Part shown: one piece after another, positions 1 to 8,764 of the stretch
Layout: each line of letters begins with the position of its first letter
How positions within the stretch are numbered: position 1 is the stretch's first letter
Assembly (NCBI GenBank): GCA_020722965.1
Contig: DYJT01000004.1
Coordinates: 1 to 57,617 of the forward strand
Direction of reading: 5' to 3'
From: Brachyspira murdochii
Lineage (GTDB): Bacteria > Spirochaetota > JAAYUW01
DNA length: 57,617 nucleotides
The notes under the pieces: generated by a model
Seen by the model: only the letters and a program-made list of their open reading frames with translations
The model's database searches: none
What the model was told of the DNA's origin: nothing
Made by a program: the position numbers and the translations under genes

Positions 1-459
1 TTGATGGAAGTTTTTGGAAATTATTTGGTTAGTGCTGCCATAAATCATGATACAGATGAATGTACAAAAGGCATTATGAGAGAACGATTAGAACAAAGAA
101 TAGGGCTTTATATTGAATTAATTAAAGAAGGAAAATTGAATGATGAGTCTACACAGGCTTATAAGCAAATGCTCTTAAATGAAATTGGGCAATATCTTAC
201 TACAATAGGTTTACCAGCTTTAAAAGCATATGTAACTGCTGCTATTGGTACTGTTATAGGAGGTATTTTATCAGGATCAGTTGCTTTCACTCCAACATCA
301 ATTGCAGCAGCCTTAGGATCAGCATTAGTAGGTCCTGAAGTTTTAAGTGCAGCAGCGACAGCTGCTATTGTAGCTGCTATTATTTATCTAATAGATGATA
401 TTAAAGATCCTAATAGAAACATTTCTTCTTCATATTATACAAATCTTATTATTTTATAA
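1..459 (+). CDS. Gly/Ala-rich hydrophobic protein, possibly the C-terminal part of a longer protein
   Basis: The frame is open from the first base of the window, so the true start may lie to the left; TTG at 1 and ATG at 4 are the first possible starts. The first half is charged and helical (about residues 20-60). Residues about 70-132 are almost entirely small or hydrophobic, with glycine-zipper-like spacing (IGTVIGGILSG, then an Ala-rich helix), followed by a short polar tail. This looks membrane-inserting. I do not recognise the family. Two small membrane proteins follow on the same strand. A toxin-like C-terminal domain with neighbouring protective proteins is one possible reading, but nothing in the sequence proves it. 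Confidence 0.55.
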   Translation: MMEVFGNYLVSAAINHDTDECTKGIMRERLEQRIGLYIELIKEGKLNDESTQAYKQMLLNEIGQYLTTIGLPALKAYVTAAIGTVIGGILSGSVAFTPTSIAAALGSALVGPEVLSAAATAAIVAAIIYLIDDIKDPNRNISSSYYTNLIIL

Positions 460-512
460 TTTACTATTAATAAATAAAGATTTTTGAAATTAGTCATTTA
501 GAATTTAATGCG

Positions 513-545
513 GGTGAGGTTTAGCTTTAAAATATAACCTCATCC
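513..545 (+). terminator. Hairpin downstream of the left-edge gene
   Basis: TGAGGTT (515-521) can pair with AACCTCA (536-542), extended by GG/CC across a one-base bulge. No clean T-run follows, so this is at best a weak terminator, or another RNA structure between the first and second genes. Confidence 0.3.
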
Positions 546-616
546 ATTATTAAAAAACAATAAATTTCTATAAAAAAATTTTTCAATTACAATTAAATGA
601 TAAATATCAAAAAGGG

Positions 617-1102
617 ATGAAAATGACTGAGGATAAAATTAAAAACTTAATTAAAAAAGGAATGATAATTGATATTATAATTTTAGCTTATCAGACTATA
701 GTAAGTACTTTTATTATAGAAATTATTATAAAAATTAATAAAAAGATCAAAATTATAAGTCTAAATGATGCTTTTTCATATTTAATCAATTATAATTTAA
801 TAAATATTAGAATGATAATTTTTTTGGGAAATTTTGTTATTTTGTCTGAAATTATATTATTATTGTTTTCTATTTATCTAGCTGCTTTAAATATGAGTTA
901 TTTAACAAAATATTCAAAAAAATTATTAAAAAATAATTATGATTTTATCAATAAACTTAATAAGAAGATCAAAATCTACGCAGCTATATTAGGAGCATTT
1001 TTCGGAACAATTTTTTGGGTTATCTCTTTTTGGTTTGATTATTGGGATTATATAAATATTTTATTAGAAAGTTTACTTAAACTACTTAGATGTTTTTATT
1101 AA
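617..1102 (+). CDS. Hypothetical small membrane protein (161 aa)
   Basis: Start ATG at 617 follows AAAGGG-like bases, a reasonable ribosome binding site. The protein is very rich in Ile, Leu, Lys and Asn. Membrane segments are apparent near residues 15-38, 68-92 and 118-140, with a basic loop (SKKLLKNNYDFINKLNKK) between the last two. No known domain is recognised. Base composition is even more AT-rich than the housekeeping genes of the window. The next small membrane protein starts 16 bases downstream, so the two are probably cotranscribed. An immunity or accessory role for the left-edge protein is speculation from position only. Confidence 0.6.
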   Translation: MKMTEDKIKNLIKKGMIIDIIILAYQTIVSTFIIEIIIKINKKIKIISLNDAFSYLINYNLINIRMIIFLGNFVILSEIILLLFSIYLAALNMSYLTKYSKKLLKNNYDFINKLNKKIKIYAAILGAFFGTIFWVISFWFDYWDYINILLESLLKLLRCFY

Positions 1103-1118
1103 ATCAAAAGAGAAGTTT

Positions 1119-1421
1119 ATGATAAAAAGGAATTTAAAAAATAAAAAATATATCAGGTATTCTTTTTTAGTTTTATTTTTGATGTTGTTTTTATTTATCT
1201 TTTATGTATTTTTTACTTTATTTAATTATATTTATCCATTATTTAAAAATATACAAGAAGATTATTATAAAAATAAGATTATAATAAAAGTAGATAAAAT
1301 TGTTTTTGTTAATGAAATAATATTATTTTTTTTAAGATTATTTTTGCCTTTTATTTTTATTTTAATTTTATTTATTTTTTTAATAATTTATAAAATTTTT
1401 AATAAAAAAATAAAGAAATGA
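1119..1421 (+). CDS. Hypothetical two-span membrane protein (100 aa)
   Basis: A basic N-terminus (about residues 1-13) leads into a Phe/Leu-rich membrane segment at about 14-42. A short polar stretch follows, then a second segment at about 66-92 and a Lys-rich tail, so both ends are probably cytoplasmic. The ATG at 1119 is preceded by AGAGAAG. It lies 16 bases after the previous small membrane protein. The sequence is low in complexity and extremely AT-rich, so it could be a fast-evolving or recently acquired gene. No function can be assigned. Confidence 0.5.
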   Translation: MIKRNLKNKKYIRYSFLVLFLMLFLFIFYVFFTLFNYIYPLFKNIQEDYYKNKIIIKVDKIVFVNEIILFFLRLFLPFIFILILFIFLIIYKIFNKKIKK

Positions 1422-1470
1422 GATGCCCCCTTTTTTAGGACAAAATTAAGTAAATTTAACTTTTTGATTT

Positions 1471-1745
1471 TTAGTTATGAGTTTTTTTTATTAAGTCTCT
1501 TAATAATTGAATTTCAAGTTCTTTATCGGCTAAAAAAATGATTTATTCTCGCTTTTTTGGAAAAGAATAGAAATGCTTTCATAAGACAGAACTCATCTTT
1601 TAATATATTTTCTAAATTATAGTGGATTCAATGTAAGCTTTAATTGTTTTGCGAATATGATGAATTTATTTTTCATAGTAAAATAATAAGACAAAATATA
1701 TAATTTTGAATAAATAGGTAAAGAATTTTTTTGAATCAGTCTTTA
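1471..1745 (-). pseudogene. Decayed protein-coding remnant, possibly transposase-associated
   Basis: On the minus strand, three open segments in different frames join into one plausible protein. The 3' part reads ADKELEIQLLRDLIKKTHN then stop at 1471-1473. The middle part (from about 1618) reads NLENILKDEFCLMKAFLFF then SKKARINHF. The upstream part reads IRKTIKAYIES and, after a stop, KKFFTYLFKIIYF. The first two segments are separated by a single-base slip in a seven-base homopolymer (1532-1538). The charged helical end resembles the C-terminal coiled coil of IS3-type OrfA proteins, but this likeness is weak. I saw no terminal repeats that would define an element. Confidence 0.35.
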
Positions 1746-1862
1746 TAAATTCAATTTTGTATAACCTCAAACCTACCAATATTTGCAAGAAAACGAAAGA
1801 TATAATATAATTTAGCGAAAGGAATTTGAAAATATTTGAATTAAATAATAGACTTATTATAA

Positions 1863-1936
1863 TCCCCCAAACCTTGTATTGGGGGAGGTGGTCGGGGAAG
1901 AGGTTGGGGCAAGAAGGAAAGGGAAAGGAAAGGAAA
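1863..1936 (+). other. G-rich island: hairpin plus G-quadruplex-like purine tract
   Basis: TCCCCCAA (1863-1870) pairs perfectly with TTGGGGGA (1879-1886) around an eight-base loop. The 3' arm opens a purine tract with G-runs at 1881-1885, 1894-1897, 1905-1908 and 1920-1922, enough for a potential G-quadruplex. It is the most G-rich patch noticed in the window and lies in a noncoding stretch. Its role is unknown. Confidence 0.6.
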
Positions 1937-2161
1937 AGAATAACAAAATTCTAGTAAACAATTGTGCATTTTTTAAGATTTGCTCATATTAGAATTTGTA
2001 TTATCTTTCCAAAAGAATATTTCAATTTTATATTATTACCTATAATTTTATTAGTTATCTATAAACTTAATTTTGGGATGTTTATAGAGGGCATTACAAG
2101 AATTTATATTAAAACAAAAATATTGACAAATTAGTATCGAAATATTGAATAAATAAAATTA

Positions 2162-3712
2162 ATGAACAAGATAAAAATTTTTTTAACAATATTTTTAATA
2201 TTTACATCTTCAATATTAATAAGTCCAATAATAATATATAATAACAATGAGCACCATGAAGTAAGCTTTAATGTCGTGATTTCCCGCGATTTTAAAAATC
2301 TTGAAGCAAAAAAATCTTATTTTGAATTTTATTTCCCTGAAGATTACAGCTTTTCAAATACCGAATTTAATATTCAACCTTTCTCAACTAGCATTAGTTT
2401 TAATCCGGAGCCAGATGAAAAATTATTTGAATATGATAAATTTAAAAACAAAATTCTAAAGTTTTCGTATGAAAATATATATGGTTTTTCAGTGAGTCTA
2501 AGATTTGCTGGAATATTAAAATCAAGAAATAATAATATTCTTTTTATCCCTTTTCCTTACGATGAAAAGGATATACCAGTAGAAAATTATATTTATTTAG
2601 AATTTTCACCATCTTCTATCGTAAATGATCTTGCATGGCAGATATCTAAAGATAAAAGCAATTTAATAAGTATTTTATTTAGGATAAAACAATATATTGA
2701 TTCTAATATTCTTTATACACCTATCTATCAAAATAGGTCTATTGAGGAGATAATAGGTCAAAAAAGGGCTAACCGTGAAGAGATTTTAGACCTGTACATA
2801 TATATTTTAAGAGCTATAGGTATACCTTCAAGAATCAGCTGTGGATTAGGTCTTCCTACTGAGTATGAATATAAATCAAATAATAAAAATGATGCAATTA
2901 AATTATATTCTGGAAAAGGTGTTTTAACATATTTAGAAATCTGGACAAAAGATTATGGGTGGCTTTTCTTTGATCCCTTTTTCTCGTGTTTTATTCCACT
3001 AAATAATTATTTAAAATTTGGTCATGCACAATATTCGAATCAACTAAAATACATTTATGTCCAGAGTCAGAGTTCCAACATTTCTATTTATGATAATTAT
3101 AAGGTAAGTTATTTAAAAAATGATAAATTTATATTTGATAAAATAAATTTAAATTATTTAAATTACATAAATATCTTACCAGAGAATTTCATCGAGTTTT
3201 TCCAGATGTCTGATATTCGGCAGAACAAAAATATTTTTAGCTTAGTATATCCAGGCTTTGATGATGAAATAGAGAAAAAATTATATTTTTCGGGGTTTAA
3301 CTGTGAAACAGAGATAAAAATAAAAGAAGAATCAATTTTACAACCTTTTTATTTAAATTCAGATTATATTTTTTCGGATTTATTTATAAATCAGATAGCT
3401 ACAAGTGGGATTGTAAATTTAAAGATATATCAGGGTGAGCAAATAAACGACAAAAATCTGATCTATCAAACAAGATTGGATTCCTCAAATTTAGTGAACA
3501 CTAATAAAAAGATAAATATCAAACTTCCGATGTTAAACCTGAAAAAAGGGATATATTTACTTCATATTTTTCTTGAACAATCAGATATAAATAGTAATAT
3601 TCTGGCGAATAATATTGTTCAATTACCCGGTTTTTTTGGTATGAATCTTCTACAAGATGGGAAAATTATCAAGACAAATTTGATATTCCCATTGGTTTTT
3701 GTATATCAATAA
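2162..3712 (+). CDS. Exported protein with a degenerate transglutaminase-like domain (516 aa)
   Basis: An N-terminal hydrophobic segment (about residues 5-26) suggests export or membrane anchoring. Residues about 165-275 follow the transglutaminase/protease-like pattern, with LRAIGIPSR at 216-224 and YLEIWTKDYGWLFFDPF ending at 273. By alignment to that pattern, the catalytic Cys position is Asn204 and the His position is Leu255; only Asp271 of the triad remains. The fold is therefore probably kept for binding rather than catalysis. About 240 C-terminal residues look beta-rich and are unassigned. No clear ribosome binding site precedes ATG 2162. The next gene starts 20 bases downstream and may be cotranscribed. 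Confidence 0.75.
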   Translation: MNKIKIFLTIFLIFTSSILISPIIIYNNNEHHEVSFNVVISRDFKNLEAKKSYFEFYFPEDYSFSNTEFNIQPFSTSISFNPEPDEKLFEYDKFKNKILKFSYENIYGFSVSLRFAGILKSRNNNILFIPFPYDEKDIPVENYIYLEFSPSSIVNDLAWQISKDKSNLISILFRIKQYIDSNILYTPIYQNRSIEEIIGQKRANREEILDLYIYILRAIGIPSRISCGLGLPTEYEYKSNNKNDAIKLYSGKGVLTYLEIWTKDYGWLFFDPFFSCFIPLNNYLKFGHAQYSNQLKYIYVQSQSSNISIYDNYKVSYLKNDKFIFDKINLNYLNYINILPENFIEFFQMSDIRQNKNIFSLVYPGFDDEIEKKLYFSGFNCETEIKIKEESILQPFYLNSDYIFSDLFINQIATSGIVNLKIYQGEQINDKNLIYQTRLDSSNLVNTNKKINIKLPMLNLKKGIYLLHIFLEQSDINSNILANNIVQLPGFFGMNLLQDGKIIKTNLIFPLVFVYQ

Positions 3713-3732
3713 AAATAATAAATGGAGGGAAT

Positions 3733-5001
3733 ATGACAAAACATCTTTTTTACAAGGGTATTGAGGATTCAAAATGGTATGATTGGCACTGGCAGATTCA
3801 GAACAGAATTACTGATCCAAAAGTTCTTGGAAAAATTTTTAATTGGGATTCAAAAAGAGTTGAACAGATGCAAGAATACTTAAAAATTTTAAGGATGGCG
3901 ATAACTCCATACTATCTTTCTTTGATAGATATGGAAGATTATGAAAATGACCCTGTTTATTTACAAGCCGTTCCATCTGTATATGAAACACATATAGTTT
4001 CAGCCGATATGGCTGATCCGTTGCATGAAGAAGTTGATTCCCCCGTTCCTTTAATAACTCATAGGTATCCCGATAGGGTTTTATTTTTGGTTACTGACCA
4101 ATGCTCTATGTATTGTCGACATTGTACCAGAAGAAGGTTTGCGGGGCAAACAGATAGACCGGCCGCTGCCAATCTTATTGATGGTGCTATTGAATATATT
4201 AAAAATACAAAAGCAGTAAGAGATGTATTGATTTCAGGAGGAGACCCTTTAACTTTGGGAACAGAACAGCTTGAAAAGATTATTTCAAAGGTAAGAGAGA
4301 TTCCTCATGTTGAAATAATCAGAATTGGTACAAGAGTCCCTGTAGTACTTCCTATGAGAGTTGATGAACAGCTTGTTTCTATGTTAAAAAAATATCATCC
4401 GCTCTATATAAACACTCATTTTAATCATCCAAAAGAGATTACAGAAGAATCAAAGAAGGCATGCGAAATGCTTGCAGATGCAGGTATACCTTTAGGTAAT
4501 CAGACAGTTTTATTAAGAAGGATTAATGATGATGCTATGATTATGAAAAAATTGATGCAGAAATTGTTAACTATTAGAGTAAAGCCATATTATATCTATC
4601 AATGCGATCTTTCTCAAGGAATAGAACATTTTAGAACCAAGGTAAGTAAAGGAATAGAAATAATAGAGATGCTAAGAGGGCATACCACAGGAATGGCTGT
4701 TCCTACTTTTGTAATCGATGCCCCTGGTGGTGGTGGGAAAACCCCGATAATGCCAAATTATCTTATATCAATGAGTCCTGAAAATGTTGTTATAAGAAAC
4801 TATGAGGGTTTTATTGCCAAATATGAAGAACCTCAATATGAAGAAAAACCATTACCAAACAGAGAAAAGTATTTAAATGAAGAGATGATTTCAAAAGATG
4901 GAATTGCAAAACTATTTTATACAGATCAGTATTCTATTGTGCCTAAAGATAATTCCAGAGAAAAAAGGCATGAGAAATACCATAAAAAAGAAAAAAATTA
5001 A
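3733..5001 (+). CDS. kamA: Lysine 2,3-aminomutase
   Basis: This radical-SAM, PLP-dependent enzyme interconverts L-lysine and L-beta-lysine, either in lysine fermentation or on the way to beta-lysine osmolytes. The radical-SAM cysteines are C124, C128 and C131 (CSMYCRHC). The PLP lysine is K336 in PGGGGKTPIM. Asp292 (QCDLS) and Asp329 (VIDAP) match the two aspartates that hold the substrate side-chain amine in the clostridial enzyme, which favours lysine over glutamate as substrate. The 422-residue length fits KamA rather than the shorter EpmB. GGAGGG sits just upstream of ATG 3733. No other beta-lysine or lysine-fermentation gene is visible nearby, so the pathway is unresolved. Confidence 0.93.
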   Translation: MTKHLFYKGIEDSKWYDWHWQIQNRITDPKVLGKIFNWDSKRVEQMQEYLKILRMAITPYYLSLIDMEDYENDPVYLQAVPSVYETHIVSADMADPLHEEVDSPVPLITHRYPDRVLFLVTDQCSMYCRHCTRRRFAGQTDRPAAANLIDGAIEYIKNTKAVRDVLISGGDPLTLGTEQLEKIISKVREIPHVEIIRIGTRVPVVLPMRVDEQLVSMLKKYHPLYINTHFNHPKEITEESKKACEMLADAGIPLGNQTVLLRRINDDAMIMKKLMQKLLTIRVKPYYIYQCDLSQGIEHFRTKVSKGIEIIEMLRGHTTGMAVPTFVIDAPGGGGKTPIMPNYLISMSPENVVIRNYEGFIAKYEEPQYEEKPLPNREKYLNEEMISKDGIAKLFYTDQYSIVPKDNSREKRHEKYHKKEKN

Positions 5002-5014
5002 AATAGATAATATA

Positions 5015-7543
5015 TTATTCTTTCCATTTAATAAGATCTGGAAATAGTAATCTTAAATACTTATTTGCAGGAACAATTCTCAACGAAAATCTCTGTAAAC
5101 CAGGGTTTTGAAAAGAGAATTCTCCTGCAAATTTTGCTACATTGTCACTATACTTTTCAACAAAGCTAAGTTTGAAGATATTATAAGATTGCAAATCATC
5201 AGAATAACAGAAAACTTCTAATTCCAACAAATTCTGATCAATTTGATCTAAGTACACATATGCTTCTACCGATATTAAATCATTTGAACGTAAAACCTTC
5301 ATCTTGTCTATCGATGTGAAAAAATCTTTTATATATATTTTATTCCAATTTGATGTTATAGTTTCAAATGAAGTGGATAAAGATTTAAGCAATTTGAATT
5401 GATCCTTTTGCAAATCTAATAAGGTATTATAAGATGGCTTGTAATAGTTTTCAATATAATTATCTAACATCCTTTCGATATTGAAAAAAGAGGAAACTGT
5501 TGCAATCGAGTTTTTCATCATTTTAACCCAATCTTCTGGGATTCCGTTTTCATTTCTTTTGTAATATAGAGGAATAATTTCCTGTTCAAGCATATCATAA
5601 ATCTGTTGAACATCTGCTATATCTCGCAAATTTTCGTTAGAATAATTCTCTCCAGCCGTAATTGCCCAGCCATTTTCACCATTGTAGCATTCATCCCACC
5701 ACCCATCTCGAATACTAAAGTTCAATACACCATTCATACCTGCTTTCATACCAGAAGTTCCACAAGCCTCGAGTGGTTTAATAGGTGTATTTAACCAGAT
5801 ATCGACTCCCTGAACGATGTTTTGCGCGATATTCATCGAATAATTTTCAATGTAAACAACATGATCCTCGCATTTATATTGATATGTAAAATCAATTATC
5901 TCTTTTATCAGATTTTTTCCCATAAGATCAGCCGGATGAGCCTTACCGGCGCATATTATCTGAACTGGATATTCGGTATTTTTCAATATTTTAGCCAATC
6001 TTTCTTTATCTTTGAAAAGCAAAGAAGGTCTTTTATAAGGGGCAAACCTTCTTGCAAAACCAATCGTTAGGTGGTTTGGATTTAATATCCTGGAAACAGA
6101 GTTAACTTTTAGTGGAGAAAAACCTTTTTTAATATATTCATTAGCCAATATTTTTCTTACAAATGAGATTGTCTTTTGTTTTTGTCTTGAATGAATATTC
6201 CAGATCTCTTCATCAGAAATTTGTTGAATAGACTCCCAGATCTGTTGATTTTTAGAATTCCCAATATATGAAGGTCCTACATATTGATCGAATAATTTTG
6301 CCAGATCAGAGGAAATCCAGGAATAATGAACCCCATTTGTAACATGACCTATCGGTATCTCATATTCTAAAAGATTTCCGAAGCTTCTTACCCACATTTT
6401 TCGTGAAACCTTGCCATGTATTTTCGACACACCATTGGCATGAGATGAAAGTCTTAAAGCTAATGCTGGAAGCCAAAAGGTGTTTTTATCATCAGAGATA
6501 AAACCTAAATCATATATTAAATCTGGATTTAGCCCTCGAGATATAAGATAATTATCCAGATATTTTTTAATAAGATTTATAGGAAAATTTTCATTACCAG
6601 CCTCAACTGGTGTATGAGTTGTAAATATAGAGCTTGTTTTAGCCAGCATAAATGCTTCATTAAATGAAAAATTGTTTTCTATCATTAGACTTAAAAGATG
6701 TTCTATTAATAAAAATGCAGAGTGTCCTTCATTTAAATGATATATTTTGGGGTTTAATTTTAATTTATTTACTAACCTATATCCGCCTATTCCAAGAACT
6801 ATTTCTTGCTGAATTCTCTTTTCTTTATCCGCAACATATAAAAAGTTGGTAATATCCCTGAATTCAGGTTCATTAATCTCGATATTTGTATCTAAAAGAT
6901 ATATAGTATTTGCTCCTACAGATATATACCATATTTTCGCGTAGATTTTTTTATCTATCATTGGTATCTCGACAAAAATCGATGCTCCTTTTTCATCCTT
7001 AACCTCTTTAACAGGAATATAATATGGTATATTTTCTTGATAATGTTCCTCCTGCATACCATTAACATTAATTTTTTGATTGAAATAACCATATCTATAA
7101 AGTAGTCCAACTCCAAATATAGGTAATTTTATATCGGAAGAACCTTTAATATGATCACCCGAAAGAATTCCAAGACCTCCTGCAAATATTGGAACACAAT
7201 CATGCAAACCATATTCCATAGAAAAATAGGCGATAGAATTTTCAGGAAATATTTTTTCAAACTCTCCCTTTTTTTCTAAGTATTTAATAAATTTCTCATA
7301 GACTTTGTCTAATTCGTTAATAAATATTTTATCTTCTTCAAGTTTAGAAAGTCTTTCTTCTGAAAGATTATGTAAAAATGCCACAGGATTTCTTCCTACT
7401 TTTTTGAATAATTCACTATCTATTTTATAGTAAATTTTAGTAGCATCTTTATCCCATATTGACCAGATATTATAAGAAAAATTTAATAATTTATTTAATT
7501 TTTCTGGAAATCTTGGGTATACAAAGACATCTTTAAAAAACAT
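5015..7543 (-). CDS. glgP: Alpha-glucan (glycogen) phosphorylase
   Basis: It phosphorolyses alpha-1,4-glucans to glucose 1-phosphate in the cytoplasm. At 842 residues with an N-terminal region before the GT35 core (starting near IAYFSMEYGLHD), it matches the alpha-glucan phosphorylase family of Thermotoga-like bacteria and archaea more than the classic glycogen phosphorylase. The PLP lysine lies in EACGTSGMKAGMNG near residue 599, followed by NFSIRDGWWDE. The GT-B donor signature HLNEGHSAF and the TTHTPVEAGNE segment are both present. It is the last gene of a minus-strand glycogen operon, 15 bases after the GH57 gene, and ends 13 bases from the convergent kamA. Confidence 0.93.
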   Translation of the reverse strand: MFFKDVFVYPRFPEKLNKLLNFSYNIWSIWDKDATKIYYKIDSELFKKVGRNPVAFLHNLSEERLSKLEEDKIFINELDKVYEKFIKYLEKKGEFEKIFPENSIAYFSMEYGLHDCVPIFAGGLGILSGDHIKGSSDIKLPIFGVGLLYRYGYFNQKINVNGMQEEHYQENIPYYIPVKEVKDEKGASIFVEIPMIDKKIYAKIWYISVGANTIYLLDTNIEINEPEFRDITNFLYVADKEKRIQQEIVLGIGGYRLVNKLKLNPKIYHLNEGHSAFLLIEHLLSLMIENNFSFNEAFMLAKTSSIFTTHTPVEAGNENFPINLIKKYLDNYLISRGLNPDLIYDLGFISDDKNTFWLPALALRLSSHANGVSKIHGKVSRKMWVRSFGNLLEYEIPIGHVTNGVHYSWISSDLAKLFDQYVGPSYIGNSKNQQIWESIQQISDEEIWNIHSRQKQKTISFVRKILANEYIKKGFSPLKVNSVSRILNPNHLTIGFARRFAPYKRPSLLFKDKERLAKILKNTEYPVQIICAGKAHPADLMGKNLIKEIIDFTYQYKCEDHVVYIENYSMNIAQNIVQGVDIWLNTPIKPLEACGTSGMKAGMNGVLNFSIRDGWWDECYNGENGWAITAGENYSNENLRDIADVQQIYDMLEQEIIPLYYKRNENGIPEDWVKMMKNSIATVSSFFNIERMLDNYIENYYKPSYNTLLDLQKDQFKLLKSLSTSFETITSNWNKIYIKDFFTSIDKMKVLRSNDLISVEAYVYLDQIDQNLLELEVFCYSDDLQSYNIFKLSFVEKYSDNVAKFAGEFSFQNPGLQRFSLRIVPANKYLRLLFPDLIKWKE

Positions 7544-7558
7544 TTATTCCCCCTATTT

Positions 7559-8764
7559 TTATGAAAGCTTCTCTTCGACATCCGATAAAATATAAAGAAA
7601 ATTTTGATAAGCAGATTCTGTAGTTGGATAATGTGCAAAAAACTTATTTATCAGGATATTAAACATATTAGAATCAGATAAGAAGTAAGCATAATCTACA
7701 GAACTGATTTTCCTTAGAATTTCTAATAAATTTTCATTATTTTGTTCGTTTGCAAGATTTATTAAATTATAAAGAGCGGATTGTGAATTTTTTTGTAAAT
7801 CATTACCTAACATAAGATTCAGATTCTTGTCTTCACCAGAACTCGATATATAATCTTTTGAATTAAAAACATCAAGATTGTCTTCTTTTAATTGTTCGAC
7901 CTCCTCTGGTTTTATGAAATTTACATTGTTTTTCCCGTTTTTTATAACCAATTTAGGCATGTCATAAAGAAACTCAAAAATTCCGCTATTTTCTTTATAA
8001 TGGTAACCAAAAGTTTCAAGATCAAATACCAAAGTGTTATAAATGTTTTTAATTTTTTTATAAGAGTAATTAATGTCTATTATCCATTTAGAAAATTTTT
8101 CCGCAGTTATAGGATAATCTTTGAAGTTTTTATTTAAAAAATTAAACGAGATATAATCTGATAGTTTTTGGTTTCTTAAAATTATTGTTTGAGTGTTTTT
8201 GCCATATGCTTTATACAGATTAAAAGGAGGTTTAAACCCAATTGTCTTATCGGTAGGTTCTGTAATAATTCTCTTTATAGATACAAATCCTCTTAAGTAA
8301 TCCGCAAGTTTATTGCTGTAAATCAATTCTGTATTCATGAATGTCGACGGGAAGTAATTAAATTCCGAATAAATAAGGTTTATATCTTTATTTACCTCAA
8401 AGACAAACTGATTTTCATCAAAAATAAAAGATAGTGAATTATAAAAAGGTGTGGCTATCACTTCAACCATTTTAGTTTCAATCAATCTTTTTAACAGCTC
8501 AATTACATAAGGTTTAAATAACTTTAATTGCTCTATTAAAATTCCTGAAAAACAGATTGAAAATTTAAATTGACCTTTTAAGTTATCTATCATTTTAAAT
8601 AAAAGTTCAAGAGAAGGGATATACGATAAATCAGAAATTTGTTCGATTACATTTTTAGATAAATCATAGTCCAAAATAGAATCTGTTTTCCCAATATCAA
8701 AAATAGATAGTTTTTTGATTATAAAGGGTTGATGAATTTTGAATATTATCATAGTATTTAGCAT
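7559..8764 (-). CDS. GH57 family alpha-amylase-like glucanase
   Basis: The family's conserved regions are visible in order: FKIHQPF at 8-14, CFSGILIEQ at 71-79, ATPFYNSLSF at 104-113, the putative nucleophile Glu146 in MNTELIYSN, and the acid/base Asp248 in FDLETFGYH followed by GIFEFL. At 401 residues it matches the short bacterial and archaeal GH57 alpha-amylases. Related members can act as transferases or branching enzymes, so the exact activity is open; a role in trimming or remodelling glycogen is inferred from the operon. Its ATG overlaps the stop of the upstream glycosyltransferase by seven bases (ATGCTAA), indicating translational coupling. Confidence 0.85.
   Translation of the reverse strand: MLNTMIIFKIHQPFIIKKLSIFDIGKTDSILDYDLSKNVIEQISDLSYIPSLELLFKMIDNLKGQFKFSICFSGILIEQLKLFKPYVIELLKRLIETKMVEVIATPFYNSLSFIFDENQFVFEVNKDINLIYSEFNYFPSTFMNTELIYSNKLADYLRGFVSIKRIITEPTDKTIGFKPPFNLYKAYGKNTQTIILRNQKLSDYISFNFLNKNFKDYPITAEKFSKWIIDINYSYKKIKNIYNTLVFDLETFGYHYKENSGIFEFLYDMPKLVIKNGKNNVNFIKPEEVEQLKEDNLDVFNSKDYISSSGEDKNLNLMLGNDLQKNSQSALYNLINLANEQNNENLLEILRKISSVDYAYFLSDSNMFNILINKFFAHYPTTESAYQNFLYILSDVEEKLS

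Larger units (their letters stand above)
1422..2161. other. 740-base stretch without an intact gene
   Basis: The stretch holds a decayed minus-strand reading frame (about 1471-1745), a hairpin plus G-rich purine tract (1863-1936) and, near its right end, a TTGACA at 2123-2128 that could be a -35 box for the gene at 2162. I see no convincing -10 at standard spacing. I found no intact gene or RNA gene in it. Confidence 0.7.

Noticed and set aside
1424-1441. CCCCCTTTTTTAGGACA looks like the end of an IS3/IS150-type element
   Set aside because: The orientation of this end does not fit the decayed minus-strand frame beside it, and no matching opposite end or target duplication was seen.
5606-6852. 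Open frames on the plus strand inside the glycogen phosphorylase gene
   Set aside because: They lie wholly antisense to a strongly conserved gene, with no ribosome binding site or family signal.
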